This document shows positions 49,626-61,047 of a stretch of 64,000 bases of DNA, piece after piece. Within the stretch, counting starts at the first letter, position 1; the number at the start of each line of letters is the position of its first letter. The position numbers and the translations under genes were made by a program. Source of the DNA: Urophycis tenuis. Its lineage: Eukaryota > Chordata > Actinopteri > Gadiformes > Phycidae. The stretch lies in the NCBI GenBank assembly GCA_036785325.1, contig JAXIVH010000012.1, positions 4,352,057 through 4,416,056 of the forward strand, in the 5' to 3' direction. Under the pieces are notes generated by a model. That model saw nothing but the letters and a program-made list of their open reading frames with translations, did not search any database and was not told the origin of the DNA.

Positions 49626-49697
49626 AAAAGTGTCGATTCAGCCCCAGGGACCGCGGGTGACGAGTCCCGCGGTCCCTGGGGCTGAATCGGCACTTTT
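49626..49697 (+). other. long hairpin: 32-bp stem, 8-nt loop
   Basis: Arm 1 (49626-49657) begins AAAAGTGTCGATTCAGCC and ends GGACCGCGGG. Arm 2 (49666-49697) is its reverse complement except at one position, which would be a G-U pair in a plus-strand transcript but an A-C mismatch in a minus-strand one. The loop is TGACGAGT. The stem is GC-rich in its inner half. It could be a precursor-microRNA-like or foldback element. There is no evidence of expression. Confidence 0.6.
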
Positions 49698-49731
49698 AGA
49701 CTCAGCTCAGTGACTTGTCCGCAGTCATTAC

Positions 49732-49733
<2 letters not shown>

Positions 49734-49808
<75 letters not shown>

Positions 49809-49809
49809 T
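49734..49809. repeat. (AC)n microsatellite
   Basis: About 30 AC units, then ATATAC and a few more AC. Confidence 0.96.
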
Positions 49810-50275
49810 GTCCTAATTCTCCTTGTGTATGACTTCCATTAATGGTAAATGTGCTCAAGCCCACAATCAATGATATCAAACTTTCATGAGGCTGGTTGTT
49901 AAGTGGCCCTGATGTAGCCTACTGAAAAGGCCACAGTCTTCAGAGACTGCCCTCTAGTTTCTTATTCATGATTATTATTATTAGGACACACAACGGTGTT
50001 GGATTATTTGACGATTTGTAATTATTTGGGCCACAAGAAGCAGACTGCAACAATGGCATGGATGATTTCACATCTCAAACTCACTGGATGGAGACTGGCC
50101 AGTCTCTAGACCAGGAGCTTCTGCCCCCTTCCATAAGTGGCTTGGTGTGTGTTTGTTTGGTTCATTATTGTTTTCTCAATCAGAAACAGACTGAAGGCAT
50201 CAATCACTAATCCTGAGCCGGGGGTATGTGACACCACTGGAGAGACACCACCAGAGTCAATGGGGATTCTATCTA

Positions 50276-50382
50276 CTTGTGACATCACAAGTGGAAGTGT
50301 CCACCCAGATCTATGACTGACAGATCAACTCAAGTCCACCATAAACCATCTGGGTGGATATCCCCCCTGGGATGTTACAAGG
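50276..50382. mobile_element. copy of the CTTGTGACATCA inverted-repeat element
   Basis: Left end CTTGTGACATCACAAGTGG followed by AAGTGTCCACCCAGAT. The right end 'ccatctgggtggatatcccc' and 'tgttacaagg' is the diverged inverted counterpart. About 106 bp long. Confidence 0.65.
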
Positions 50383-51086
50383 TGCTTGTAAAATAGGGGC
50401 TCTTTGTGCAAAACCTTTAGCACAAAGCTGGTAATGTATGGTGTGTAATCATGCATTGTTCCATCTTAGTTTTGTCGCTCTATGCTTTTTGATTCATTAA
50501 TTGGGTACATGTTGGATACATGTGACATTACATTTATTCTAGTATTTGTCACTTTTAATCATGTCATTAAGTCGAACAGTAGGCTATGAATTGCATTGTG
50601 TGTAACATGTGGTTGGTTGTGTATGTGGGTGTGGGTGAATGTTAGCGTTATTAATATGGCATTCATGTGATAAAACTCATACATGGCCATGTGCGTGTCC
50701 TCGTCCTTCGTGTACGAGCTGACATTACTATGATATCATAGAATGTATGAACGGTGTTTCAGCGACATGTTAACGTTATCTGCCCACGGTTTTCTGTAAA
50801 ACTGTAACAGGCGTGAGACTTCCTCCTCCTCATCCTCCTCCTCCTCTTCCTCACACAGAACGAGGACACCAGAGGAAGCCCACCTCCTCCCGTCTCCGTT
50901 CACACCACAGCGCTCCAAGGGGCCTACCGCAGCTGTACCGCAGCTGGACGATGGCATCGGCCGTCCTTTACGCGAAAAGGGTCTGATCGTGAGGAAGAAG
51001 AAGGACGAGGAGAAAAGGAGGAGGAGAAGAAACGCGTGTCTGGCGCTCGTCGTGCGGTACCGCTCTACTCTCATACCACCGTCGTG
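50383..51086 (+). promoter_or_regulatory. upstream region / 5' UTR of protocadherin gene 2
   Basis: Sequence turns CpG-rich from about 50820, beginning with a (CCT)n-like tract. A CGCT core lies in CCACAGCGCTCC at 50905-50916, about 170 bp before the ATG, the usual distance for the protocadherin promoter element, but the flanks do not let me assert it. A purine-rich stretch (AGG/AGA) at 50985-51030 lies in the presumed 5' UTR. No TATA box is obvious. Confidence 0.35.
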
Positions 51087-53534
51087 ATGGCGCCGCTCGC
51101 CGCCGCCGCCGCCGCTGCGCGTAAACGGACACAATGGACGGCGGCTCTCTGTGCGTTCGCCGCGATGTGGGCGCACGTCGCCGCCATCTCCCGCTACTCC
51201 ATCCCGGAGGAGATGGAGGCGGGCTCCGTCGTCGCCAACTTGGCCACGGACCTGGGACTGGACGTCCCCAGCTTGAAGGAGCGGAGGGCGAAGCTCGACG
51301 TGATCCAGAGTAAGAGTTACCTCGACATCAACAAAGACACAGGCGACCTGGTGATCCGCGAGAAGATCGACCGGGAGAGCGTATGCATGAGCAAAACCGC
51401 CTCGTGTTTCCTAAAGATGGACATGGTGCTGGAAAACCCCATTCGTATTTTTAACATCGAGCTGGAGATCATGGACATCAACGATAACGCGCCGGTGTTC
51501 CGGAGGAAGACGATGCGCCTGGACATATCCGAGGCGACCACTCCCGGGGAGAGGTTTTCTCTGACGAATGCTGTGGATGCGGACGTGGGTGCGAACTCCA
51601 TCAAGACCTATTTCCTCAGCGAAAGCGAGTCTTTCAGCATTGACATACAGACCGGCAGCGACGGGTCCAAGTACGTTGACCTCGTTCTCAACAGCAATCT
51701 GGACCGAGAACAACGCGGTCTCCAGACTTTGATTCTAACGGCTGTGGACGGCGGCGTTCCCGGCCGCTCCGGGACGGCCAGCATCATCATCAACGTCCTC
51801 GACATTAACGACAACGCCCCCGTCTTCAATCAGTCCGTATACACAATCAATGTCACGGAAAACGCGTCCATAGGGTCGGTCGTGATGACTTTGAACGCAA
51901 CAGATTTGGACGAGGGTAAGAACGCAGAGTTGTTGTATTCCTACACGCTGTACACGTCCGAGAAAACCCAGGAGATATTCTCTCTGGACCCCAACACCGG
52001 CGAGATTAAAGTGAAGGGGCCGATCGACTATGAAGAAATCCAAAGTTTTGAAATGTACATTCAGGCCCAGGACAAGGGCTCCAATCCGCTGTCAGGCCAG
52101 TGTAAAGTCACCGTGCACGTCGTGGACCTCAATGACAACTACCCTGTCGTCACCATCAAATCCCTGAAGACCCAAGTACGGGAGGACGTCGCCGTGGGAA
52201 CCCTCATCGCCGTGGTGAGCGTCAGCGACAAGGACTCGGGCGACAACGGCGAGGTGTTGATCTCGCTGAAGCAGCAGGCCACGCTGCCCTTCGTCCTCAA
52301 CAAGTCCTCGGAGGACTACCTGGAGCTGCTGGTGTCCAAGCCGCTGGACCGAGAGACCACCAACAGGTACGAAATCACACTGAGGGTCCGGGACCGCGGC
52401 TCGCCCTCCCTGGGCGAGAACGAGACCATCATCCTGGAGATCCTGGACATCAACGACAACGCGCCGGCCTTCCCCCAGTCCTTCTACACCATCCACGTGC
52501 CAGAGAACAACGCACCGGGGGCTCTGCTCACCTCGCTCAGCGCCTACGACCCGGACCTCCACGAGAACCAGTACCTGGTCTACTTCATCATGGAGAAGGA
52601 GATCGCCAACACCTCCATGTCCATGCTGTTCTCCATCAACCCGGAGAACGGCAACCTGTACGCCCTCAAGGCCTTCGACTACGAGATCGAGCGCGACTTC
52701 CTGTTCCACGCCGAGGCGCGGGACTCGGGGAGCCCCCCGCTGAGCGCCAACGTCACGGTCCGCATCGTGGTCCAGGACCAGAACGACAACGCGCCCGTCA
52801 TCGTGGCGCCGTGGCGGCCGCAGGGCTCCACGGTGGAGGAGGTCATCCCGCGCTCGGCTGACAAGGGCCACCTCATCGCCAAGGTGATCGCCATCGACGC
52901 CGACTCGGAGCAGAACGCCCGGGTCACCTACCAGGTGCTGCAGACCAGCGACGCCTCGCTGTTCAGCCTGGACCAGTACAACGGCGAGATCCGCACCACA
53001 CGCATGTTCAGCTACCGGGACCCTCGGCAGCAGCGCCTGGTGATCGTCGCCAAGGACAACGGCGAGCCCTCGCTGTCGGCCACCGTGACGGTCCGGATCG
53101 CCACGGTGGAGAACGCGCTGCCCTTCTCCGAGGCCACCGAGGTGCCCATCGAGTACGACGTGTTCACGGACCTCAACCTGTACCTGGTGATCGGCCTGGG
53201 CGCCGTGTCCTTCCTGCTGCTCATCACCATCCTGGTCATCATCGTGCTCAAGTGCCAGAAGCCCAAGCCCAAGCCGCTGAAGATGGCCCCGCCCAACCGG
53301 AACAGCGTCATCAGCCGGAACAGCATCATCAGCCAGAGGAGCTCCACCATCGCCGACTCCACCCTCATCTCCAGCGACGCCTACTGGTACAGCCTGTTCC
53401 TGGCCGAGACGCGCAAGGGCAAGGTGGTAGTCCGGCAGCCCATCGTGCCCAAGGGCGCCGGGTACTTTGTGTCCAGCATACCGCGGAGCATCGGCCCGTC
53501 CGAGATCAGCGACTCGCGGGCGTCCACCCTGGAG
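51087..53534 (+). CDS. protocadherin gene 2: large exon (ectodomain, membrane segment, proximal tail)
   Basis: Clustered-type protocadherin, expected to be a homophilic neuronal adhesion receptor. The exon is 816 codons, from ATG 51087 (G at -3 and +4) to the strong donor CTGGAG|GTAGGT at 53535. The upstream in-frame GTG at 51036 is not a eukaryotic start. The signal peptide is alanine-rich (about 1-33, before ISRYSIPEE). Six cadherin repeats have linkers DINDN, DINDN, DLNDN, DINDN and DQNDN near 129, 237, 345, 453 and 561. The membrane segment is about 698-721, then a basic K-P-K-P-K-P tail. The tail has serine-rich N-R-N-S-V-I-S-R-N-S-I-I-S-Q repeats and SDAYWYSLFLAETRKGK ... GYFVSSIPRS. 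It has no LTPESSKSDF-type motif, so it is a different subtype from gene 1. The EC1 cysteine loop is C-X6-C (CMSKTASC), one residue longer than usual. GC at third positions rises sharply in the second half. Open reading continues past the donor to 53702, in what is probably intron. Confidence 0.92.
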
Positions 53535-53730
53535 GTAGGTGGCCTGTGTTGGGGCTCCAGGTCTGGGGGTACTTCATCAGGGGGGGAAGAAACCACACGC
53601 TCCAGTGTGCCTGCTTCACATGGCCTGCTTTGGTTATTTAGTTTCAGTACAACCTGCCTGTTGAAGGGCCCCTGTGTTGCCACAAGATGCGATATTGATT
53701 AGTCTTTGCAAGACCATTAAATCTGCATTT

Positions 53731-53790
53731 AGTGACATCCCAAGTGGGGGTGTCCAACCAGATGCTGAATGTCCCTACAGGGAATATTTA
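53731..53790. repeat. fragment of the CTTGTGACATCA element
   Basis: 'agtgacatcccaagtggggg' then 'tgtccaaccagatg' matches the left end of the other copies. It lies in the presumed first intron of gene 2. Confidence 0.5.
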
Positions 53791-54034
53791 GAAATGCAAT
53801 GGCTGATCAGCATCACACCTGATGGTGGAATAGGAGCCCTCCAAAATGCTTAGTGGCTCAAAATATTAATCGATTCACCTTTTCAACCGAGAAGAACTGA
53901 TAGCATTAAAGATGAGACCAGATACAATTTCTGAATCCCTAAGAGGGAAAGTGGAAGCCGGCACATTCCTAAATGACACTATAAGTAAGTTACGCTAAAC
54001 AAAGAAATGTGAAGGGACAACAATGAACAAGGGA

Positions 54035-54073
54035 CATTCTTGTCACAACATAGAACATGTTGTGACAAGAATG
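54035..54073. repeat. perfect 17-bp inverted repeat, 5-nt loop
   Basis: CATTCTTGTCACAACAT (54035-54051) is exactly complementary to 54057-54073; the loop is AGAAC. It lies in the presumed intron of gene 2. Confidence 0.9.
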
Positions 54074-54225
54074 GCTGGCTAAGGCTACATTTCCAAATTA
54101 ATTAGCTACTCTTAATAGTGTTTTTTTATTTTATTCAGGCTACATTTCCACCATGGGATTTGTAAAAAAAAAAGTTTAGAGATGTAATCTGTGAAAGTAG
54201 TCCAAGCAGCGAATGCTGTGGTACA

Positions 54226-54227
<2 letters not shown>

Positions 54228-54270
<43 letters not shown>
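54228..54270. repeat. (AC)n microsatellite
   Basis: About 21 AC units, ending about 30 bp before a good splice acceptor. Confidence 0.95.
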
Positions 54271-54301
54271 CACTGCTCTCATCTGTTCCTCTGTCCCTTA
54301 G

Positions 54302-54342
54302 TACTCCAAATGAAAGGACCCCCACTCTGCACCACCCTGGAG
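54302..54342 (+). other. candidate second exon of gene 2 (41 nt, stop after three codons)
   Basis: A pyrimidine-rich tract and CCCTTAG precede TACTCCAAATGA, and GAG|GTATGC closes the segment at 54342. Joined to the phase-0 donor at 53534 it would end the protein ...STLE-YSK-stop, a short tail without a constant region. Another frame of the same 41 nt reads S-T-P-N-E-R, echoing S-T-P-N-E at the end of exon 1 in gene 1, but the phase does not fit. Splicing to a distant constant exon is the alternative. Confidence 0.35.
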
Positions 54343-57270
54343 GTATGCTGCCCGTCTCATCACTGTACAATGACATCTCTGTCCTCACCTTATGTCACCA
54401 TGTTTTAGTCTGCTGTTGATGGCCAGTCGTCTCAGTATGGGGATCTTAAGAAATGGGTCAGAAGGGTTTCATGCTTGTGTAGTGTAGTGTTGAATAGTAA
54501 CAGTGTAATAGTATCAAAACGTTATGACCTTAGAAATTATGCAGTATTATATAGTAGAGTCTCTAGGGGTTTTTGCTTAGGAAGGTGAAATGCTGAGTGA
54601 AACGAATCAGCGGTAAGGCAGCCATGACAGGAGCTGTTTGTCTCCTATAAAGGAAAGGTGCTAAGGAAAGGTGTGAAGCAAAGGTGCTTCAACGCTCTAA
54701 TGCTTGCCAGTGTACCTGCTTCATAATGACACCATGCAACTGAAGAACACAGTAATCCACTCGGGATTAAAGACACGTGACTAAATGTGATAGAGTGATG
54801 CTAGAGGGCAGTGGACACCATCACAAGCTCAGCTGAGAGACAACACACTGATGTCTCAGACTGACTCTGCTTCATCACATCACCATGTCTCCTCCTGTGA
54901 TGTCTGTGAGTGCATCTCCCCGGAGTCTTTAACATTCATTATTTAGCATCTGTTTCATGTCCTGGTCAAAACAATGTCTTCCACTTCTTTGGTTGTTTAG
55001 TTTATAGAAACTATAGCACCTGGACGATTCAATTCAGATGGCTTTAATTTTAATATATAAAAATGTGGAAAGAGCTTCAAATGGATCGATCTGAAATGTC
55101 TGGTAGTGATGACTCAGCAGCCTCACTGCAGGTGGTCACACATCTGCCCTTTAGGCGTTTTTTCCTTGCATCAGCAGATATCCCACAGCAGTTCCCCCAG
55201 CAGAAGTGGTGGTGTCCACTAACTCCTCACTGCCTTGTGTTTGTGTTGTGCCGGCGCTAGGAGGGGGTCGCCGAGATGAAACCACCAGGACCCTCTCTGA
55301 GGAACACACCACCGTTTGTAAAGAAACAAAACTAAAGGAAAAGAAAAGCTTTTGATCCGAGCTTCTGAAACTCTGCAAAAACCCCAAAGCCTTGCCCACT
55401 GGACTCCTCCCTGGAACCGTCTCCTCCCCGGCTGCTCGTCTCCTCCACCCAGCATGGATCTGCATGCCTCCATCAAGTCATTCTTTGCGGTATTCACAGT
55501 GTAAGAGTAAGAAAACAACACACACAGAAGTATTTTGTAACAAGGTGCAGGCGAGTCCAGAGTGTATTTTATCACATATTTTAAACTCTTTGGTTTAACT
55601 CCCAGACCCACCCACAGCAGGTGGAGCAAATTCATCACTTAACGGATAGAAGTCAAAATGTCAATGATTTAAAAAAATGGTAAGAGTGTTTGCAATGTAT
55701 TTTAATCACCTATCAGTACAGCATTAAACAGACTGTTTAAATACCCCTTGATCAACAAACCTACTTCACCCACGGCACGAAGGGCCCCTATGCTGCCATG
55801 GATAGATCCGCCCAGCAGTTGGTACATTCCAAAGGGTAGACTGGTTGGCGGATCTGTCCATCAAACATCTCAGTGTACTCCCACTTATGATGTCACAACA
55901 GGGTAGATGTTGAAACGGCTTGGAACGGCTGGTCAGCGTTGCGTCTCGTGGTACAACAGGGGTCCTGTGACCAGGGCGCTTGCCTTTTATTATGAGACAT
56001 GAGGTGAGATGGAACAGAAATACATAGCGCAGGGTACATGCCAGACTGTATGTAGTATTACCTATCATTTATCAGTACAAATCAGAAGGTTCCTATGGCG
56101 AATAGACAAAAAAAAAAAAGTTAATCAATTACATAAAGTTGTAAAGTAAAACCCAATAATTTTCTACAACTAAATTATATGATTGATTAAAAATGAGAAA
56201 AAAGTATTCTTTCAAATGCAAAGCATATGATTAAAAAAAAAGTATTGCCTATTTTGTAATTATAAATCGTAAGAAAAGAACAAGACTGTTTAATTATTAA
56301 CAAATTGTTAGTTTTACGTTTTACTGGAATGAATTTTCCAGTGGCTGTGTGTAGTTTTATTAATATTTTTTATGTTTAAGTTCTAAATATATATATATAT
56401 AATGTGACAATTTAATTGCTGCTTTTGTGAGTATCTTCAATGATTTTGTGTTGCATATTTGTACTTAAGTCCACACACTGTTTGGACATGTGATGAACTC
56501 AGTTGAAAGCTTGAAAGTTTCACAGTCCCAAATAATCAGCAATCTTGGAGAAAAAAAAGGGAGAGAATAGACCCCAAAACAGAAAGCCTGGTGAAAAAAC
56601 ATCTTATTATAAATATATATCAATATATTATATAATATCTATGAAGTATTACGTAAGGAGATCAGCATAAGAGAGCGAAAGCATCCATTAGTGTTCAATT
56701 TTCTATTAAAATCAATAAAACAAGGGAAGTAAAGCGAAAGATGCCATCCAGAGGGAAGCTTCAGCCACGTGAAGCAGAGCTCAGGCTGAATGACTCGTGG
56801 TACCTGGGACTCCACCTGCTGGTCCACCTGAGGACCAGTAGCCCACCACGGACTGCCGTGAGACACGTGACTGAATGTGACCTCTCTCCCGCGCTGCGAG
56901 CTCTGCCCATTCTGCCCCGAGCTCCCAATCCGACCCGCCCAACGACCAAACGATATCAAAGAGAAACGAACACAGACACCAGAAGTGTTACTGTCGTGCC
57001 TTCACGCTTCGCTGGCCTGGCGGGATAGTGATCCGTACAGGAGATGACCCTGTGAGTTCTGACCTCGGGACCCCGACCTGGCAACATCAGAACGTTCCTG
57101 AGGGCGTCCACCCGACACAGGAAGCGACGCGTCAACACGCCCCGTGACCCCATGACCCCATGACCCCTGACCCCTGGCACTTCACAACAGATGCTCTGTT
57201 GCTTCCTCATCAACACGCGGAAACGTCTATAAATCCCGCCCTCCCCAACCCCCCCCTCCCAACTCCTTTA
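54343..57270. other. intron or intergenic sequence downstream of gene 2
   Basis: No further exon is secure. A possible donor with an acidic-serine reading (G-S-D-D-S-A-A-S-L-Q before GTGGTC) lies at 55093-55130, and an open frame at 56741-57028 has no domain. Positions 56100-56650 are strongly AT-rich. Confidence 0.35.
55787..55903. repeat. right-hand part of a CTTGTGACATCA element
   Basis: 'gcccagcagttggtacattcc', 'ggatctgtccatcaaacatct' and the end 'ctcccacttatgatgtcacaa'. It matches the right end of the complete copy at 49.4 kb. Confidence 0.6.
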
Positions 57271-57274
57271 TACT

Positions 57275-57645
57275 TTGTGCTTTTTTATATAAATATATAT
57301 ATATATACATACAGTGCCATTCTTTTGATAACTGTTTTATTTCTGGATATTAATTGGCGATGCTTGCTTGTCGTGGTTTCTCGTCTGTGTCTGCTTCCCG
57401 GGACTTTCTTTGCTCATGGGTCGACCAGAATGTACAGTTTATATCCTCCAGTTATAGAAAACAAAGCTGTCCCCGTCTGTGTCCGTCTGTCTTCAGTGGT
57501 GTGAGAGAGAGACCCCTCGGTTTCCACGCAGTGAAATATGCATTTTTCTGTTTTATTTCGATTGAAATGTTCTGCCCGACGATGCAGATTTGAAATAAAA
57601 TCTTTTAATCCGTCTTTGTCTGTTGTGTCTGCAATAAAAGATTAA
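57275..57645 (+). terminator. candidate transcript 3' end with two poly(A) signals
   Basis: After a TATA-type AT stretch the sequence resembles a 3' UTR and carries AATAAA at 57594-57599 and 57633-57638, with GT-rich 'gtctttgtctgttgtgtctg' between them. It could be the 3' end of gene 2, about 4 kb after its large exon. Confidence 0.4.
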
Positions 57646-59065
57646 AGTTTTTTTTCCACTGAAGTTAATTCTCCAATTTGATCGGCACACTCCTGTCTTC
57701 ACTTCAACCCCTGCTCTCTCTCTCTTAATCTCTCTCCCTTACTCTCTCTCTCTCTCTCCCCCTCTATCTCTCAAACACACACAGACATGGACTCCCAGAG
57801 ACACAGATGCATACATCCTGACCTACTTTCCATGGCTCGTGTATTCATTCAGGGGATGGAAAGGAGATGTGCCTGCAGTTCAAATGACAGTAGGTACCAA
57901 TGAGGGCTTTCACACCATAATCCCCCACCCTCAGAACCTCACACACAGGAGGCTTCCACTGGAACTGTGCCTGCAGTCTTATTACAGCAGCTTGCATTAG
58001 GTACAGTACATATCACAGTGTTTGGGAAGGATATAATGACAATTTGTGATATCAACCTATGTGAACACTTGTACAATTGGGCAGATATATTTATTTCCTC
58101 AATTTGGCATTGAGAGAGTATTTCTGATTCATGCTATCCTATTTAGTATTTACCCAGAGAGCCGACAGACTTAATCTAAGTGACTTCTTGAGATACAGAC
58201 GTCATTAAGGAGCTTGATGAGATGTGTGAGTTAAGCATCTTGCTCAAGGATGCCAGCAGGTAGGATGAGAACCCAGCACCTTTTGGGTTGGAGTCGAACC
58301 ACGACACACTACTGCTCCAGGGCATAGTGACCACCAGTCATGAGTGAGTCTAAGAGTGAGAGTGAGAGTGAGTCTAAGAGTGAGAGTACAGCCAGAGAGA
58401 CAGTTAAGTCAAGCATGTTGGGCCCTTACATCACACGGTGTCCTGGATGTCCTGATGCACTCGGAGGAGAGCGTCTCTCGCTCCACCATGTGTCACGATG
58501 ATCAGCCATTACAAGACATTCCTGTAAAACACAAATCTGTCTTCATTCAATTAGTTAACAATTTCAGAAAAGTGCATTCATCATATGAATAGCTTAGAAA
58601 AAAAACAATTTACTAACCCAATTTACAAGCCGTTCATCGAGTTACTTTGCGTCGCTGTGTAAAGACGGAGAGAGATGGAGAGAGATGGAGAGAGACGAAG
58701 AGAGACGAAGAGAGACGGAGAGAGACGGAGAGAGACGGAGGGTCCAGGTCCCGTCTCAGCTGCTGTATCCTCGTCTTCCCCAGCAGAGGGTAGTCTGCTG
58801 GGGCTTCACGTGGAGCGACACCACACAGCTGACCAGACCTGAACAGACCTGACCAGACCTGAACAGGTGCAGCCCCTAAAGGACACGCTACCCCCTGAGG
58901 ACCACGAGGTGGTCATCACGAGGTGGTCAGACCACCCCACACAGGGACGGGCTGACGCAGCAAAAAGGTTGGAAACTACAACGACGGTGAGAGAGAGACC
59001 AAAAGATCACTTTGCTTGTATGTAAGAATAAAGTCAACCAAATAACCCACCAGTACCTCAAAACA
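57646..59065. other. non-genic stretch with dispersed and simple repeats
   Basis: CT-rich sequence lies at 57712-57775. A dispersed-repeat fragment at about 58140-58330 has 'gtgacttcttgagatacaga', 'gcatcttgctcaaggatgcc' and 'gagtcgaacc'. 'gagtgagtctaagagtgaga' units lie at 58340-58390, and a 10-11-bp AGAGACGGAG tandem at 58670-58742. 'cagacctgaac' repeats occur near 58835-58866. No gene seen. Confidence 0.5.
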
Positions 59066-59083
59066 ATTATTATTATTATTATT

Positions 59084-59161
<78 letters not shown>
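59066..59161. repeat. (ATT)n/(AAT)n microsatellite with inverted junction
   Basis: Six ATT units followed by about 25 AAT units. The junction is a palindrome, so a hairpin is possible. It encodes poly-Asn or poly-Leu false frames. Confidence 0.95.
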
Positions 59162-61047
59162 CCACCAGCAGCTGATAGCTCAGCCATGCAGTAGGTTATA
59201 CAGAGTAGAACTCAGACAACTATTTAGCGGTGAGTCAGCCGGGCAGATAATGTACCTGCTACAGACAATGGACTCTCAGGTCATCACTCTCATCCACCGA
59301 AGGCCTTGTGTTTCCAAGGCGATGGAAGTGGTTCCCGAGGCTGTGAGGCCACCAACATGCATCCCTGGATAATGGACAGAGGAAAGAGAGGGCAGGAGAG
59401 AGAGAGCAGGTGGCACCGGGAGAGGCAGGAGGACATAGGGAGAGAGACAGGGACAAGGAGGATGAGAGATGGGAGGAGAGCGTGAGGGAGAGAGCAGATA
59501 GACATATTCCTTGAGCAGAGGACTGAAGCCGGACTTGATGGCAGGGAGTCGGTGGCTTTAAGTGCTGCGTGTGGTGAGACTTGCTGCGGGGGGTCAGCCT
59601 CTGCTGCTCTACTTCCTGCCAGAGAGCTCTACTTTGGGGTCATTTCAGACGACTAGCAGGGAGTTCAGAGCACTTGCGTAAGAATGGCCCCAAACTATGG
59701 CTGTCCTCAACTTCACCTCCTGGCTCAAACATTTTATTTCTTGTTATTATGTGTTATAAAAGGTATTTTGGTGACATCTCAGGGGCACAAAGATTGTACA
59801 ATTCAACCAAGAGCCATTTTTCTGCACATTTTTGTATCTGATTCTCTTTCTCTTGTATAGTGTTGTTTTGAAGCCTGCGAATACAAATTAAATGAATAAA
59901 TACATAAATCAGAGCAAAAAATTTGGTGCATTGTGAGAGTGAATAATTAATATGTTTAATATGTTATTAAAATGTAATGTACACTATAATACACAGGCCA
60001 CGCCTGTATATTGTACAGTAGCATGTATACGCTCTGCTATTCTACTCATGATTTAATCTTTAATAGATCAACTCAGTGATTTGTTCATGTGATACACGTC
60101 ATTAGTGAGCCACAGGTACAGAAGAATATAAATTTGATGCACATTCAACACCGTTACTGTATTGTTATGTTACACATCTGAGGATAAAACATCTTTTGAC
60201 TTGGATTCACAAGACGGGATCTTGACCTTCTGGAAGACACGGCGACAGAATGTCCCAGGATGTGGACTTCATCTCACGATGGGTGTTTACTTTGCAGTCC
60301 CTCTCCGAGCTAAAGGTCAGGGTGGTATTTTGGGTGACAGCTTGAACGGAGTCACGTGATGTTGTTTGGAGAGAGTCAATGCTCACAACGGATCACTTTC
60401 TCTCTCTCTCTCTCTCTCTCTGGCTTGCGAGGGCGGTGCCGCTGGTATCAATAATGAATGACCTCATATACCCGGGCCTAGCTTTGCGGGGGCAGGCCAG
60501 TCCTCCACTGCAGCTGAGATGGACTGTTGATGGACGTTCAGCAGACTGAAGGGGTTGATTATCTAATTGCGGTGTCTTTAAAAGAGCTGATGTGTTAACT
60601 GATAAAAGGGCCCTCATTTAACCACACCAGGCTGTTGATTGCTGTTGATTAGCCATCACATATGAAAATCAACCGGTAGTGACAAGTGGGAGTGATAGAT
60701 CAGCCTGACCAGTTGGTACAGTCCAGGGGCGGGCTGGGAGGCTGACCATCATGCATCTGGGAGGACACATGTGAAGAAGAGGTTTTTTCAAATGACTTGT
60801 CAACACCTTGTTATAGAACAGCTCTGTCAGTATTTCCACCGCAAACATTTGCAACTTGTCCGGATGATCAAAACTTCCTGCATTATAGACGTATTCTGGT
60901 TCATAAAGACAGCCTGTGAATAATTCCCCCCAGGGATTAAACAATTTCTACCGGGGATTAATAAAGTCCTCTGAATCTGGATGTGTCAGATTTAGTGGGG
61001 CTGGAAAATCACATTTCTTTATGGAGGGGGGTGTGCCCCCCAGACAC
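59162..61047. other. non-genic stretch
   Basis: A (CT)n run lies at 60397-60422. A CTTGTGACATCA-family fragment lies at 60677-60763 ('gtgacaagtgggagtgatag', 'accagttggtacagtcc', 'catctggg'), and a retroelement-tail-like 'ggggattaataaagtcctctg' at 60952-60973. No coding exon seen. Confidence 0.45.

Noticed and set aside
51036..51086. N-terminal extension of gene 2 from GTG
   Set aside because: GTG is not a normal start in animals. The ATG at 51087 has good context and directly precedes the signal peptide.
52092..52871. 259-residue antisense open frame in gene 2
   Set aside because: Antisense shadow caused by very high GC at third positions.
54213..54419. Frame reading STPNERTPTLHHPG as the true second exon of gene 2
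   Set aside because: Needs a phase the donor at 53534 does not provide. The resemblance to STPNE in gene 1 is only five residues.
55063..55260. GSDDSAASLQ segment as a constant exon of gene 2
   Set aside because: The following donor is weak, no matching acceptor phase was found, and the similarity is too short.
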